Assembly (NCBI GenBank): GCA_963556695.1
Contig: CAUWAG010000007.1
Coordinates: forward strand, 2,604,001-2,668,000
Direction: 5' to 3'
DNA length: 64,000 nt
DNA from: Anthostomella pinea
Lineage: Eukaryota; Ascomycota; Sordariomycetes; Xylariales; Xylariaceae
Shown here: positions 47,101-57,354 of the stretch, piece by piece
How the letters are laid out: each line of letters opens with the position of its first letter
Numbering within the stretch: position 1 is the first letter of the stretch
Program-made: the position numbers and the translations under genes
Notes under the pieces: model-generated
The model's database searches: none
Told to the model about the DNA's origin: nothing
What the model saw: the letters and a program-made list of their open reading frames with translations, nothing else

Positions 47101-47461
47101 TCCTGTCTGCCTGTCTGCCTGTCTGTCTATCCCCTGATCGCTGATCGTACTTGCAAGTTGCAATGCGGGCCCTGCTCTGTGCCCAGTGCCCGTACAGCCA
47201 CTCAGAGTCTGAGACTCTTGCTTCCTACTTGTCCAACTGATCTCTGCCATACACAACGACAACTCGCAATTAAGATCATCGCTGACCGGCTCCAACGACG
47301 CGGCACGAGTCGCCATACTATCGCTACCGAGGCTGGACACGCTCGAGTGATAGAGAGGAAGCGCTTTCGATGACCTTTTGGCGCCAAGGTCATCGCCCGA
47401 CAAGTCGCTGATGCTGTGACGGCATCCGAACCCGACCGCCGACCGCCAACAATCCGCAGCC
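44183..47461. other. Long intergenic region (3.3 kb)
   Basis: No supported gene. Simple repeats occur at about 46198-46218 (CAC/CCA units), 47058-47091 (GGGCCGT units) and 47099-47130 (TGTC/TGCC units). Short frames on both strands lack family resemblance. The last 250 bases are the promoter of the following membrane-protein gene. Confidence 0.5.
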
Positions 47462-49915
47462 ATGAGCGGCTCCAACGACAAGTCGTCCGAATTGGACCGC
47501 AGTGCATCGCTCAGGACGTCCTTGAGGTTGTCCCACGTCCAGTCCAACGTCCAGGGCGATGATGACGACTATGACCTGGCAGCAATGGGAATCTCCGACG
47601 GCTTTCGACCGGTCGAAGTCGCACAGAATCACAATTCGTCTCACATTCCGAGGCCGTCTGTGTCTTCCCTCGAGCCCCCGGCAGCACTCTTCGCGCCACC
47701 GCGCCCGTCGAGTATCTCTAAGCCTCACCGCCCGCACGAGTCTCTGTCCCTGCGAAACGAGGGCCCGCCAATGGACCCCGTCGACGAAACAGTGCCGACC
47801 AGAGCATCCAGCGTCTCTACAACCTCACCGTTCGTTAACTCGGAAATACCTTACGAAGGTCCTTCAGGCCCTTCACACCCATACCAGATGTATCCGCAGG
47901 ATGTCCGACTGGCAAGAACTGCCAGTCTAGCCACTACTTCGACAGCACCCGTTTCGGAGCGATCGTATAATGGACCTCGAGGCCCAACTCATCCCTACGG
48001 CATGTACCCGCAGAACACGGTGCCCGAGTCCGAAGCCGGGACAAGTCGACCAGCGCAGAGAGAAATCCATGTGGGATTTCCCGGTGCAAATGATAATTAC
48101 CAAAGGAGGATAGGACCGGATGGCGAGGACGCTGCCGATCTGATTGGGCCTGACGGACATACGGAACAGCTGCCTCCCTATACGAGATACCCAGATGAGG
48201 CGTACAATAGGAAGGCGTTGGGCATAGACACACCTCAAGCGGCACCAGTACAACTGACGCCAGTACAACCGACGTTGGCGATTCCAGGTGCGGGAGGTAT
48301 TGGGCTCGCGACCAGAGACCCCGAATTTGCCTCGACGGAGGATCTTCACGGTGCCAACTCGCCTGAGTCCCGTCGATCAGTCCGCAGCTTTACTTCTGAT
48401 GCTACCAGCCACGAAGGGATCAACATGGCGGCAGCGGCAGTAATCACAGACGAGAAGAAGCCTCTAAAGAACTGGCAAGTAGCCGCGAAGCGGAAAGTAT
48501 GGGGCATCGTTCCATGCTGGGCCCTGACTTTAGCGGTATTCGTTCTCATCATGATGGGTGTGGTCCTCGGGACGGTCATAGGAACGCTCTTGGGCCATCA
48601 CTCGGACCATAAGGGGCCACATGCAGACAGGTAACCACATCGTCCGTTCAACCTCACTTAGTATCCAAATACTGACTTCATACACAGGCCGCCTCAACCA
48701 GCAGTAACAACGATTACCTACGATGCCACGCCCCTTTCTACCGTACCGCCAGGCTTGCCGGACTTGGCAGAGGGTACTTACGCCATGCCTCTCATGAATA
48801 CCCGCATGTCGAACACGTGCTTTAATGACACCACACAAGCGCAAGCGTGGAACTGCAACTTTGTCTTCTCTCAGCTGTCCATGGTAGTCGAGAAGCTTCG
48901 GAACGTCCCAGACACACTGGCCTACTCAATGAACTTCACATACAATGATACGTACACAATCCAAAGATACATCTACAGCTATGGCGTGCAGCCACCGGAC
49001 CTGACCGATCTGCAACTCAAACTAGTCAATGACAGCTACGAGTCCGCTACGCGAGGACCGGCGTGGGCGTTCGAAATCCCTTACAACAAGACGATCATCC
49101 TTCCCGAAGAGTTTTTGACACCCGCCAGCTCAACGAATAAGAAGCTCCGACGCATGGATTTCAGCGGCGATTTTAGCGGCGATTTCAAGCGGAAGGGCAT
49201 CGCGCAGGTGGGAGACAAACCATGGATCTGCCACTGGAATAGCACGGTGCTAGAGACCTTCATCTACGCGAGCCAAAACAGCAGCTACAGCCGTCCTGTC
49301 GGGCTTGACGGGTCGGATAGTGCCTCAGCAACAGCCACCCCGTCAAGTGATAACGCGGCCAGCGTACCGGCCGCTTCGGCTGCTTCACCCACAAGTGCGG
49401 CAGAGACGACGAGTGTCGAACGACGGGATGCACAGCGGGAGGAGTTTGGGGAGCATTCCCCATTATTCTCAGATAGCGACGTGGAATACGGTAACCAATA
49501 CCTTTCAAGTTTCGGAACTACGTCTTCCCCAACGACGTATGTGGAATCCGTAACGGTAACAACCACGGCAGCTCCGTCGTCCTCCGCCACGGACTACTTC
49601 AGTAACAACCCCATGCCGCCTAACAAGGACCCACCTTACCCGAGAGTCGTCAAAATGGAGGAGCGCCGTATTCCTGGCTATGCGACAACTATGCCGTGGT
49701 GTCGCCAATTTGAAGTGATAGCCGACGGCGTTGAGGCACGGCCGGTTCTCGATGCGAGTGGCAATTTCATCGACGTTGAAATCGTCGAAGAAGATTCGAA
49801 GTACGAGACTCCGACCTCGAAACGAGCTGTCGCCGACCCGTTTTTAACAAACCGCGACAGCGATAATTCGGGCAACGACATGACTGACTGCGGCTGCATG
49901 TGGTGGCTCACCTGA
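47462..49915 (+). CDS. Single-pass type II membrane protein, unknown function
   Basis: 798 residues in two exons, 47462-48630 and 48688-49915. The intron (57 nt, GTAACC to ACACAG, branch ACTGAC) restores HADR-PPQPAVTT. Residues 1-345 are a disordered, Ser/Pro-rich cytoplasmic region. It contains two copies of a (S/P)Y-x-GPxGPxHPYxMYPQ motif (about 129-148 and 166-183), which look like ligands for adaptor domains. A basic patch (AAKRKVWG) precedes one membrane span at about 349-378 (WALTLAVFVLIMMGVVLGTV). The remaining 420 residues would be outside, with several N-glycosylation sites (NDT, NFT, NKT, NST, NSS) and cysteines. A short duplication reads DFSGDFSGDF. The C-terminus ends CGCMWWLT. 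Positive-inside charge supports a type II topology. I do not recognise a characterised family; similar proteins appear restricted to filamentous fungi (inference). Confidence 0.85.
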
Positions 49916-51093
49916 ACGCTGGAAGACCATGTTTCTTGTTGTTCGAAACGAGCCTTCTCTTATCTGCATGCATGTACTGAATTATTTATAGCAATGTCTG
50001 GAGGAGATTGTACATAGCATGGCCGGGACACGGCGATCGTACAGCATATTCCGGCGTTCAGGAGAGCGCTCACACATATTTGGCAGTTGCGGCGTTGCCC
50101 CGCTCCAGGGTTCTTTCCAGAGAATGGCGCAAAGAAACCCCCTATTTTCGAACCGACTATCGATCCATTGATCCGAACGGACTGGACTTGGGCCTGGCGG
50201 CAGGTTGGTAACGGCGTTCTGAAATCATGTTGCTAATTTTTGCAACTGGGTACGCTTGCTGACAGCCTACTATTACTGTTAGTTGCTTTGGGTCGCATGT
50301 GTGTCCATTACATATATCCGCGGTATATAGTATCTGCAATACCTTGACATAAACGTCAACTTGCACATCCTGTACCTATAACTCGCGCCATGTATGCGAA
50401 TTTAGCATCTTACTGTGGATTTCGATCGATCTAGTTAGATAGCCTCTCCGTAACTGTTGCAATAAAAGCAGCTTTACATGCAGTGATTCTTGGTCTTGGC
50501 ACGGGTCGTGAAAATCGCTGTGACGAATAATTGCCTAATCCGACACGAAGACGTGCCACTTTTCTTCGTCCCTCTGCATTGCTCCTAGTTTCTCTGGTTT
50601 CGTAATCGTGGATAGGGAGGACCGACTGTCGCTCACTGTTGACGGCCAGAGTTGTACCCTCGTAGTGAGGGGTTGGAGGTTGTCTGTACGTGATTAAGGA
50701 TATATGTTTTCTGCTCTTTCTCTGTGAAGCGATGACTCGGGGTCTCATGCAGGGTTGAGACTCAAGAGATCTGGGTACGATGGGTTGAGTTGAGCTGTAT
50801 GCACATAGCCTGTTAGTGCCCTGTTTCCCACGAATGAACTTTTACGACGTCGATTGTCTAAGCAAAGGGGGACTGAAACCGGCAGCGGATATCATCTATA
50901 CGTATCTCCCAAATTACTCCACGATGTAAAATTGTCAAGTCGCATTCCCCAGGGGCCAGACACCATGTAAGAAGATCAAAAGGGGTATCTTGTATTAATA
51001 AGTCCCAGACCGCTCAGTCATGCCGGCTAATTACGACGAGCTGGTGTAAGAGCCTCGTTTTCCGTAAAACGTGGCTATAGCTCGACGGGCCAA
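49916..51093. other. Intergenic region between convergent genes
   Basis: Between the ends of a plus-strand and a minus-strand gene. No supported gene; presumably two 3' untranslated regions plus spacer. Confidence 0.5.
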
Positions 51094-51099
51094 AAGTCC

Positions 51100-52278
51100 T
51101 CACGAAGAAGAAGAAGCCTTCTTCTCACCCTCCTCCAGCCCCTCCTTCTCCCCCGTCGCCCCAGGCGTCCGCATCTCCCCCGCCAGCCCATCCAAGAAGG
51201 TATCCGCCATCTTCTCCGCCCTCTTCCGCCCGATCGTGCGCCTCCTCTCCTCGATCTCCCTCTTCCGCTTTTCCCTCTCAGCCTCCCGGTCCAGCCGCAC
51301 GTGCTCCGTGTTCCCTCTCTCGCGCTCCAGCTCCTCCATCTGGGCTTTGCGGTCGTCCTTATCCCTAGAAAACTGGTAAAACCCTACTCCCTTGGTCCGG
51401 ATCTCGGCACCGCCGTCAAAGTGCGTGTCCGCGGGCGGTGTCGGCGACTTGTCGCGTTTTGCTGCTAGTGTTGCCATCTGGTCCCATGTTGTTGATTCTG
51501 GGTTGAAGGCCGCGGCCTGGATCGCGTCGCCGTAGATCAGGTTTTGCGGCGCCGCGTGTGGGCGCGCGGCCATGCGCTCCAGCTCCGCGGCTCCCAGGGC
51601 GATGCGTGCGTCGCGCCGCTGCAGGCGCGATACTTCGGCTCGTGTGCCCTGCCGCGTGCGTCCGTATTCGTCTTTGTATTCGATCATCTCTGCTCCCGCT
51701 GCTCCCGCACCACCACCACCACCACCGCCGCCGCCGCCGTCAGACGACTCGTTATCGTTGCCTGAGCTGGAGTGCCGCTGCGTAGGATCACCATCACCAC
51801 CACCGTCCCCCTCCTCCGGGTTCTTCTCCGCCCACTTGCGGTCGAAATCAACGAGCGGCGCCGCCTCGTTGTTCTTGGCGATGTAGTCGCCGCGCTTCAT
51901 GGCGGCGTACAGCCGGGCCTTCTCCTCCATGCGGCGGCGGGCGCGCGCAAAGTCCTGCTTCTCGTCCTCGGTGCCGCGCACGTCCCTGATGCGGATCTTA
52001 CTACTACCACTCTTGTCGTTCGATGCCTCCTTGTCGTCGTCATCCTTGCTGGTATGTTTCCGCTTCTTCTTCGCCTTCACGGAGAAAATGTCGTCTTTCG
52101 TCTTTGAGGGCCGCGCGCGCCCGGAAGAGGCGCTGGCGCCGGGGGAGGAGGACGAGGAGGTGGGCGCGGAGAGCAGCGAGGTCAGGTGCGATGCGAAAGC
52201 GAGGGAGCTCGATAGTGGAATCTCTTTCTTTTGCTTCTTGGCGGGCCGCTGCCCGTAGAGGTCTGGGTCTTGTGGCAT
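51100..52278 (-). CDS. CCDC174 / DUF4078 family protein
   Basis: Single-exon nuclear-type protein of 392 residues. The conserved DUF4078 core is visible near the C-terminal third: RTKGVGFYQFSRDKDDRKAQ followed by a MEELERERGNTEH-type helix. The N-terminus has nuclear-localisation-like clusters (KKQKK, KAKKKRKH) and a Ser run. The middle has a DFARARRRMEEKARLYAAM helix and a run of ten Gly encoded by an ACC/GCC microsatellite (51707-51738). The end is a charged coiled coil (REAEREKRKREIEERRR). In animals CCDC174 is a nuclear protein linked to mRNA processing; a similar role here is inferred. It is divergent from homoserine dehydrogenase with a 348-bp shared upstream region. Confidence 0.88.
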   Translation of the reverse strand: MPQDPDLYGQRPAKKQKKEIPLSSSLAFASHLTSLLSAPTSSSSSPGASASSGRARPSKTKDDIFSVKAKKKRKHTSKDDDDKEASNDKSGSSKIRIRDVRGTEDEKQDFARARRRMEEKARLYAAMKRGDYIAKNNEAAPLVDFDRKWAEKNPEEGDGGGDGDPTQRHSSSGNDNESSDGGGGGGGGGGAGAAGAEMIEYKDEYGRTRQGTRAEVSRLQRRDARIALGAAELERMAARPHAAPQNLIYGDAIQAAAFNPESTTWDQMATLAAKRDKSPTPPADTHFDGGAEIRTKGVGFYQFSRDKDDRKAQMEELERERGNTEHVRLDREAEREKRKREIEERRRTIGRKRAEKMADTFLDGLAGEMRTPGATGEKEGLEEGEKKASSSS

Positions 52279-52626
52279 GGTGTGTTGTGGTAGCCGGAGG
52301 TAAATCTGAAAAGAGTCTCTATAAGACCGATATTGTTGACCTTGAGAGTGCTGTTTTGCGATGTGAATGTCTTCTGATGCTGCACAGAGTGGAAGTGAGC
52401 TGGTGAGCTAGAGCATGCAGCCGCCTGGGCCCTGAAGACCCACCTCCACTGACTGCACTGTCGATCCCTGAAAATGCCCCGCGCAAAACCGCGATCGGCC
52501 TCAACATTCATCAAGAGCCGTGTCACCACAATTTGAATTTACCCCACGTCCAGCAAACATTCGTCAGTCTTCCGGAATCGAACTTTACAATTTCACTCAA
52601 AACAGGAGATAGAATCAGTCGCGAAC
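52279..52626. promoter_or_regulatory. Divergent promoter between CCDC174-like gene and homoserine dehydrogenase
   Basis: These 348 bases separate two start codons facing away from each other, so both promoters must lie here. No open frame with coding character is present. I did not identify a specific factor site such as a perfect TGACTCA Gcn4-type element; TGACTGC at 52449 is only partly similar. Confidence 0.6.
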
Positions 52627-53784
52627 ATGGCTCAAACGAACCAGGTATTCATTGCGATTATTGGTATGTCATTGGATGTAAATGGGTTTTATTGGCCTTT
52701 CAATTGACTAATTATGTCTTGTTGATTAGGCGCTGGAGGGGTAGGCAAATGCTTCCTCTCTCAGCTTGCGGACCTGAGTACACGCCGACCATCTCCGAAG
52801 CTGAGTCTCTGCTACATATCGACAAGCAAGAAAGCCGTCTACAATGCCGACTACTCGATTGGCGACAATGCCCTCCAGGACCTCGCAGCCTCGACCAAAG
52901 CTCCTATGAGTCTACCCCAGGTCGCCGACTACCTCGCTGCGGCGCCCTCCAAAGCCATACTCGTCGACAACACCAGCTCGCAGGATGTGGCCGATGCCTA
53001 CCCGCTCTTCTTGAGCCGCGGTGTGAGCATTGTCACTCCCAACAAAAAGGCCTTTTCAGGCTCGTACAAGCTGTGGCAAGACATCTTCAGTGCTGCTTCC
53101 ACCTCGGGAGCCAAGGTGTACCACGAGTCCTCAGTTGGAGCTGGTCTACCCGTCATCTCAACACTGAAGGATTTGGTGGATACTGGAGATGAGGTGATCA
53201 AGATCGAGGGTGTGTTCAGCGGTACCATGTCCTTCCTGTTCAACTCATTCGCACCGGTCGAGGGTTCCGGTGGCCAGTGGTCTGCGGAAGTCAAGAAGGC
53301 GAAAGAGCTGGGATACACGGAACCTGACCCTCGAGATGATCTGAACGGTCTTGATGTCGCGAGAAAACTGACTATACTCGCGCGTTTGGCTGGTCTCCCT
53401 GTCGAGTCCCCTACGTCCTTCCCGGTCCAGAGCTTGATCCCGAAGGAGCTGGAGTCGGTCTCGAGTGGTGATGAGTTCCTCCAAAGACTACCCGAGTTCG
53501 ATTCCCAGATGGAAGAGACTAAGTCCGCGGCGCAAAAGCAAGGCAAGGTGGTACGATTCGTGGGTAGTATCGATGTGGCTTCCAAGGCGGTAAAGGTCGG
53601 ACTGGAGATGTTTGACAAGTCACACCCGATCGCAGCGCTCAAGGGCAGCGACAACGTCATTAGCTTCTACACCAAGCGATATGGAAGCAACCCGCTTATC
53701 ATCCAGGGCGCTGGCGCTGGCGGAGAGGTGACGGCCATGGGCGTGACTAGCGACTTTATCAAAGTTGTGTCCCAAATCTCGTAA
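52627..53784 (+). CDS. hom6: Homoserine dehydrogenase
   Basis: Reduces aspartate semialdehyde to homoserine with NAD(P)H, on the way to threonine, methionine and isoleucine; cytosolic. Two exons: 52627-52663 (37 nt) and 52730-53784, giving 363 residues. The intron (66 nt, GTATGT to GATTAG) restores the nucleotide-binding motif FIAIIGAGGVGK at residues 8-19. Other family marks are VDNTSSQDVADAYP, VTPNKKAFSG, the conserved VYHESSVGAGLPVI, and the homoserine/semialdehyde region GVFSGTMSFLFN with YTEPDPRDDLNGLDVARK. The C-terminus ends GAGAGGEVTAMGVTSDFIKV. This is the short monofunctional fungal form, without an ACT or aspartokinase domain. Confidence 0.97.
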
Positions 53785-53878
53785 GGCGGAAGCCTAAAAC
53801 CCAAAATCTAAATCTATTGCTGTGCTGAACTGGGTATCATTGCTGTGCTATTCGTCCTCGTTATGCTTGAGTTGGTGT

Positions 53879-54326
53879 TCATGAATTGTCCGTCTCCGTC
53901 GAGAATATCGTCCGTCTTTGGCTGGTGGAGTTGTCGGTGGTCGATGTTGTTGCAGAACTGGAGCCTGAACCGTTCGCTGGGTGATGCAATGGCTGCTTAA
54001 AGCGTCCACTCGGGCTTCTACTCGGGTTTCTACTCGGTTGGGGTGTGTCTCGAGGTGGCGGTCGGTTGATTCTCCAGATCCAGAGGAAGAAGTCGAAGAC
54101 GACGAGGCCGATGAGTGGAATGGCGCAAGCGAGGCTGGCCAGTTTCTACATAGAAGCGGGTTGTCAGTCCAACAATACATCATGGTCAATGCGCCAGTAA
54201 GAGGGAGGGGCTTACGAAGAAGAATGCGACCCAGCGGATGATGTTCCAGATGATGGCGAGTGCGTCCCCTGAATGGAACACCTGCGCAATCCGGCTCAAG
54301 GTCTCTTCGACGGGCATTTTGTTCAT
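53879..54326 (-). CDS. Small membrane protein, unknown function
   Basis: 125 residues in two exons, 54326-54216 and 54145-53879, with a 70-nt intron (GTAAGC to TGTAG). Exon 1 reads MNKMPVEETLSRIAQVFHSG and then a hydrophobic segment (ALAIIWNIIRWVAFFF). Exon 2 continues KLASLACAIPLIGLVVFDFF, another hydrophobic segment, then a basic, Ser/Thr/Pro-rich tail with a threefold SRNPSRSPSGR pattern. Two adjacent helices could form a hairpin or one broken membrane segment. Without splicing neither part is a convincing gene; the in-phase join of two hydrophobic halves supports the model. It converges on homoserine dehydrogenase, with only 94 bases between stops. No family recognised. Confidence 0.65.
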
Positions 54327-55447
54327 GGTTGGTGTGTCGTGTAACTTGTTCGAGAGAATGTCCGAGGTGGGTGGCTGCCCTCCTTTATTACGCGACCCGC
54401 GTCCTTATCAGTTTAATTTGGCGATAAGGTAAGGAAAGGGTGAAACAGGACGAGCGAATGCAAGGAGTCCAGTGATTGAGGGATTGACACAACAGCGTCA
54501 CGGCTCGAAGCCAGTCAAGGCAAGGTTATTCACGGGCAGAAAGAATTGGACGAGTCGAAGAAGAGGTAATATGTTTGCGAGTGAAAAGGGAAGGCTGCGT
54601 CCCGGCAAGGTGACGGACGTTGAGGCCGAGCCATTTTATGTCATACAATTTCAGGAGCAAGCAAGGTCCAGCCCCGTGCTGAGGTGTGTCTCAACCCTGG
54701 CATCTAACAGGTGCTTCCGGTGCAGGCTCATGCCATCCCGTCACTGCCGTCGTCAGCCATGCATCACGACATGCGAGATAAGGAAAGGACGCCTGTGCAG
54801 TGTGCAGTGTGCATTATCAAGCTGTCAGGTATAGCAAGTACGCCCGATCCTTCTTGCCTGTCCCTTCCTGCTTCCTGCTTGGCTGGCGATAAAGACGGGA
54901 TGCGCGCATCGAAGTCGCACCGACTGCAATCATCCACTTCCCACTTCCGTGCTGAACCTGAGATGCGCCTATCCCGTCGACGTCTTACAGCACACGGCAC
55001 CTACGAAGTCCAATGCCACAATCTCAACGCTCACGCCTGCAGTAAAGTCGAGATAAGCTATCTCCGTTGACGACCTTCCTTGCAATGGAATGTTGTTGAT
55101 CATCAGGGACAGGCCTTTGGAGTGCTGACCGGGAGAACGGGAATTGGGGAATCCCCGAATCTTGGGAAAGCTGAGATCCGGGCCGGATCGACTGATCGCA
55201 ATCTTGCATCACCGTTGCCGCTCCCGCCCAATCGAACTTTCCGCCATAGCTCACCGCCCTACCAAGCTTCACGATAAAGTAACAGGTTACAGGAGCGATC
55301 TTCGCCGTGTAGTATGTACGAGCATTTGAAGCCCATTGATTCCCATCGTCACTCTCCTGGTGGGGCGTTGAGACCCAGTTGGACGAACATAACCGTTTGA
55401 ACGAGAACCCTCCTGTGAAACTTGCCTGCTGCAATCTGCGCTTCTAT
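54327..55447. other. Intergenic region (divergent)
   Basis: Lies between the starts of the small membrane protein (minus) and the Erg27-like gene (plus). No supported gene; frames of up to 136 codons show no family resemblance. Confidence 0.5.
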
Positions 55448-56990
55448 ATGATGGTGTCACCCCCATGGGCCGGAGCATCAAGCGATGAACAGTACTTTGT
55501 TCTCCTGACAGGCGCCAACAGGTAGGCAATGATACTCTGCTTTGATGCCATTGCAGTAGTACATCAGTCTACATGTCTTCTTACGAGAGGCCTCGTTCAA
55601 CTAACAGATCCAACCTAGTGGTGTCGGACTCGGCATCGGCCAGCGAACCATCGACCAATTCCTCGCTTCTCGTCCTCTGTCCGCACACCTGATCCTCATA
55701 CCGACGACCCGTTCAGCCAGGAAGTCCCGCGAGACCATCCTGTCCCTGCGCGCGCACCTAGAGACGTCGGCACGTAGCTCGAAGCAGCTCCAAGCTCGGG
55801 CTGGGCCTAACTACGATCCGCAGACAGCAATCTTGCGAGTCCACATTCTGAGCCTACAGGTCGACCTCTGTGACCTCAATTCCATATATGCTGCCGCAGA
55901 TCAGTTGGTCAATGGCAAGCTTACCGACCCGACGGGCCTGATCGACGATGTGAGAATACCTCGGATAGACGCCGCCCTTCTAAACGCAGGCATTGGGGGA
56001 TGGGAAGGGTTAAACTGGGTATTGGTCGCAAAACAGTTCTTCAGCCAGGGGCTGCTCCAAACCACGACGTTCCCTATTTTCAAGAGGCCGCTGCCGTCTG
56101 CGGTCGTGCTGGACAACCAAAAGCTGCTTGGGGTCAAGAATGGGAAATCGGAATCAGAGCCTCCTGAGATAGCAGAGGTGTTTTGTGCCAACGTCTTTGG
56201 ACATTATATCCTGTCACACGAGCTACTGCCGCTGCTAAGCCGTTCGAATACCAGCGAAGCTCCAGGTCGCGTGGTGTGGCATAGCAGCATAGACGCTGGC
56301 GACGAGCACCTCGATTTCGACGACTTCCAAGCCCGACGGTACCAGCCACCCTACGAGAGCAGCAAGCGTATCACGGACCTACTTTCGCTGACAGTGGACC
56401 TGCCACACGTTCGCCAGACATCCGCGCCCTACTTCTCGTCGCCCACTACATCAGACAAACCCGTGAAGCCGCGCTTCTATCTTGCGCACCCGGGCATCGT
56501 CTGCACGCCCATCTTCCCGCTTAACTGGTTCCTCTTCTTCGCCTACTGGTGTGCCATGTGCCTGTCGCGCTGGTGTGGCTCGCCCTGGCACGTCGTCGAA
56601 TCCTACATGGGCGCCTGCGCGATGACTTGGCTCGCGCTCGCGGAGCAGGACGACCTTGACGCCGCCGGCGCGCAACATGTCAAATGGGGCTCGAGCTGCA
56701 CACGATCGGGCCACAGATCCGCGCCCAAGAAGACCGAGGTCGAGGGCTGGGCGTGGGAAGGCCGCATCGAGGATCCAGAGGCGCTGAGGCGCGAGGACGA
56801 GGCCGTGCCTGATACAGATGCGTTCTTGCGGAAGACGAGGGGCCGCAAGTTGGGTGCTGCTACGCTGACGCAGGAGCAGAGAATTGCGTTTGAGGAGGAT
56901 GGCCGCCGGTGCTGGGAGGAGCTTGAGAGGCTGCGGGGCGCGTGGGAGACTGCGCTCGGTAAGGGTGGTCGAGGCAATGCCAAGGTATAA
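55448..56990 (+). CDS. erg27: 3-keto-steroid reductase (Erg27-like short-chain dehydrogenase)
   Basis: Predicted NADPH-dependent reductase of the 3-keto group during C4-demethylation in ergosterol synthesis, at the ER or lipid droplets. 481 residues in two exons, 55448-55521 and 55619-56990. The intron (97 nt, GTAGGC to CCTAG) restores the cofactor motif VLLTGANSGVGLGIGQR. The catalytic YESSK lies at residues 270-274, with Ser in VVWHSSIDAG before it and the NAG motif in LLNAGIGGWEGL. The long C-terminal part (HPGIVCTPIFPLNWF and a hydrophobic stretch FFAYWCAMCLSRWCG) fits membrane association and Erg27, which is longer than ordinary short-chain dehydrogenases. Two adjacent ATGs start the frame. 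A general short-chain dehydrogenase with another substrate remains possible. Confidence 0.88.
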
Positions 56991-57354
56991 ACGGTGTTAT
57001 TGTAGATTTCGCTCTACATATTCATAGGCTTGCCAGATAGGCTGAGAGCGTGTGCGCGTTGCAAAATACATGTATCTGCGGATATGTCTCAACGTGGGTA
57101 TATGATACTCTCTCCAGCAGACAAGCCATATGACGACCGGCAGCACCCACCGTCTAATTATATAATAGTAATATAAACATACAACGCCATGATGTGATTC
57201 TGATATCGCTCCGTCCCATCCTATGAACACCTTTCCCAACCGACATACCCTCTATACGCTCGGTTGCTGTCCAAGGAATCTGAGACACATTTCCGAGGCT
57301 CATAGATGAAACAACGATAAGGGACATCTACCATTAACCCGTCAAACAGACCCA
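56991..57354. other. Intergenic region between convergent genes
   Basis: About 360 bases between the stops of the Erg27-like and MFS genes. No coding signal; it should hold both 3' untranslated regions. A TATAATAGTAATATAAAC stretch near 57160-57178 could serve in 3'-end formation. Confidence 0.5.

Noticed and set aside
47099..47130. TGTC/TGCC repeat as a possible CRISPR-like or regulatory array
   Set aside because: Simple tetranucleotide microsatellite without spacers; CRISPR arrays are not expected in fungal nuclear DNA.
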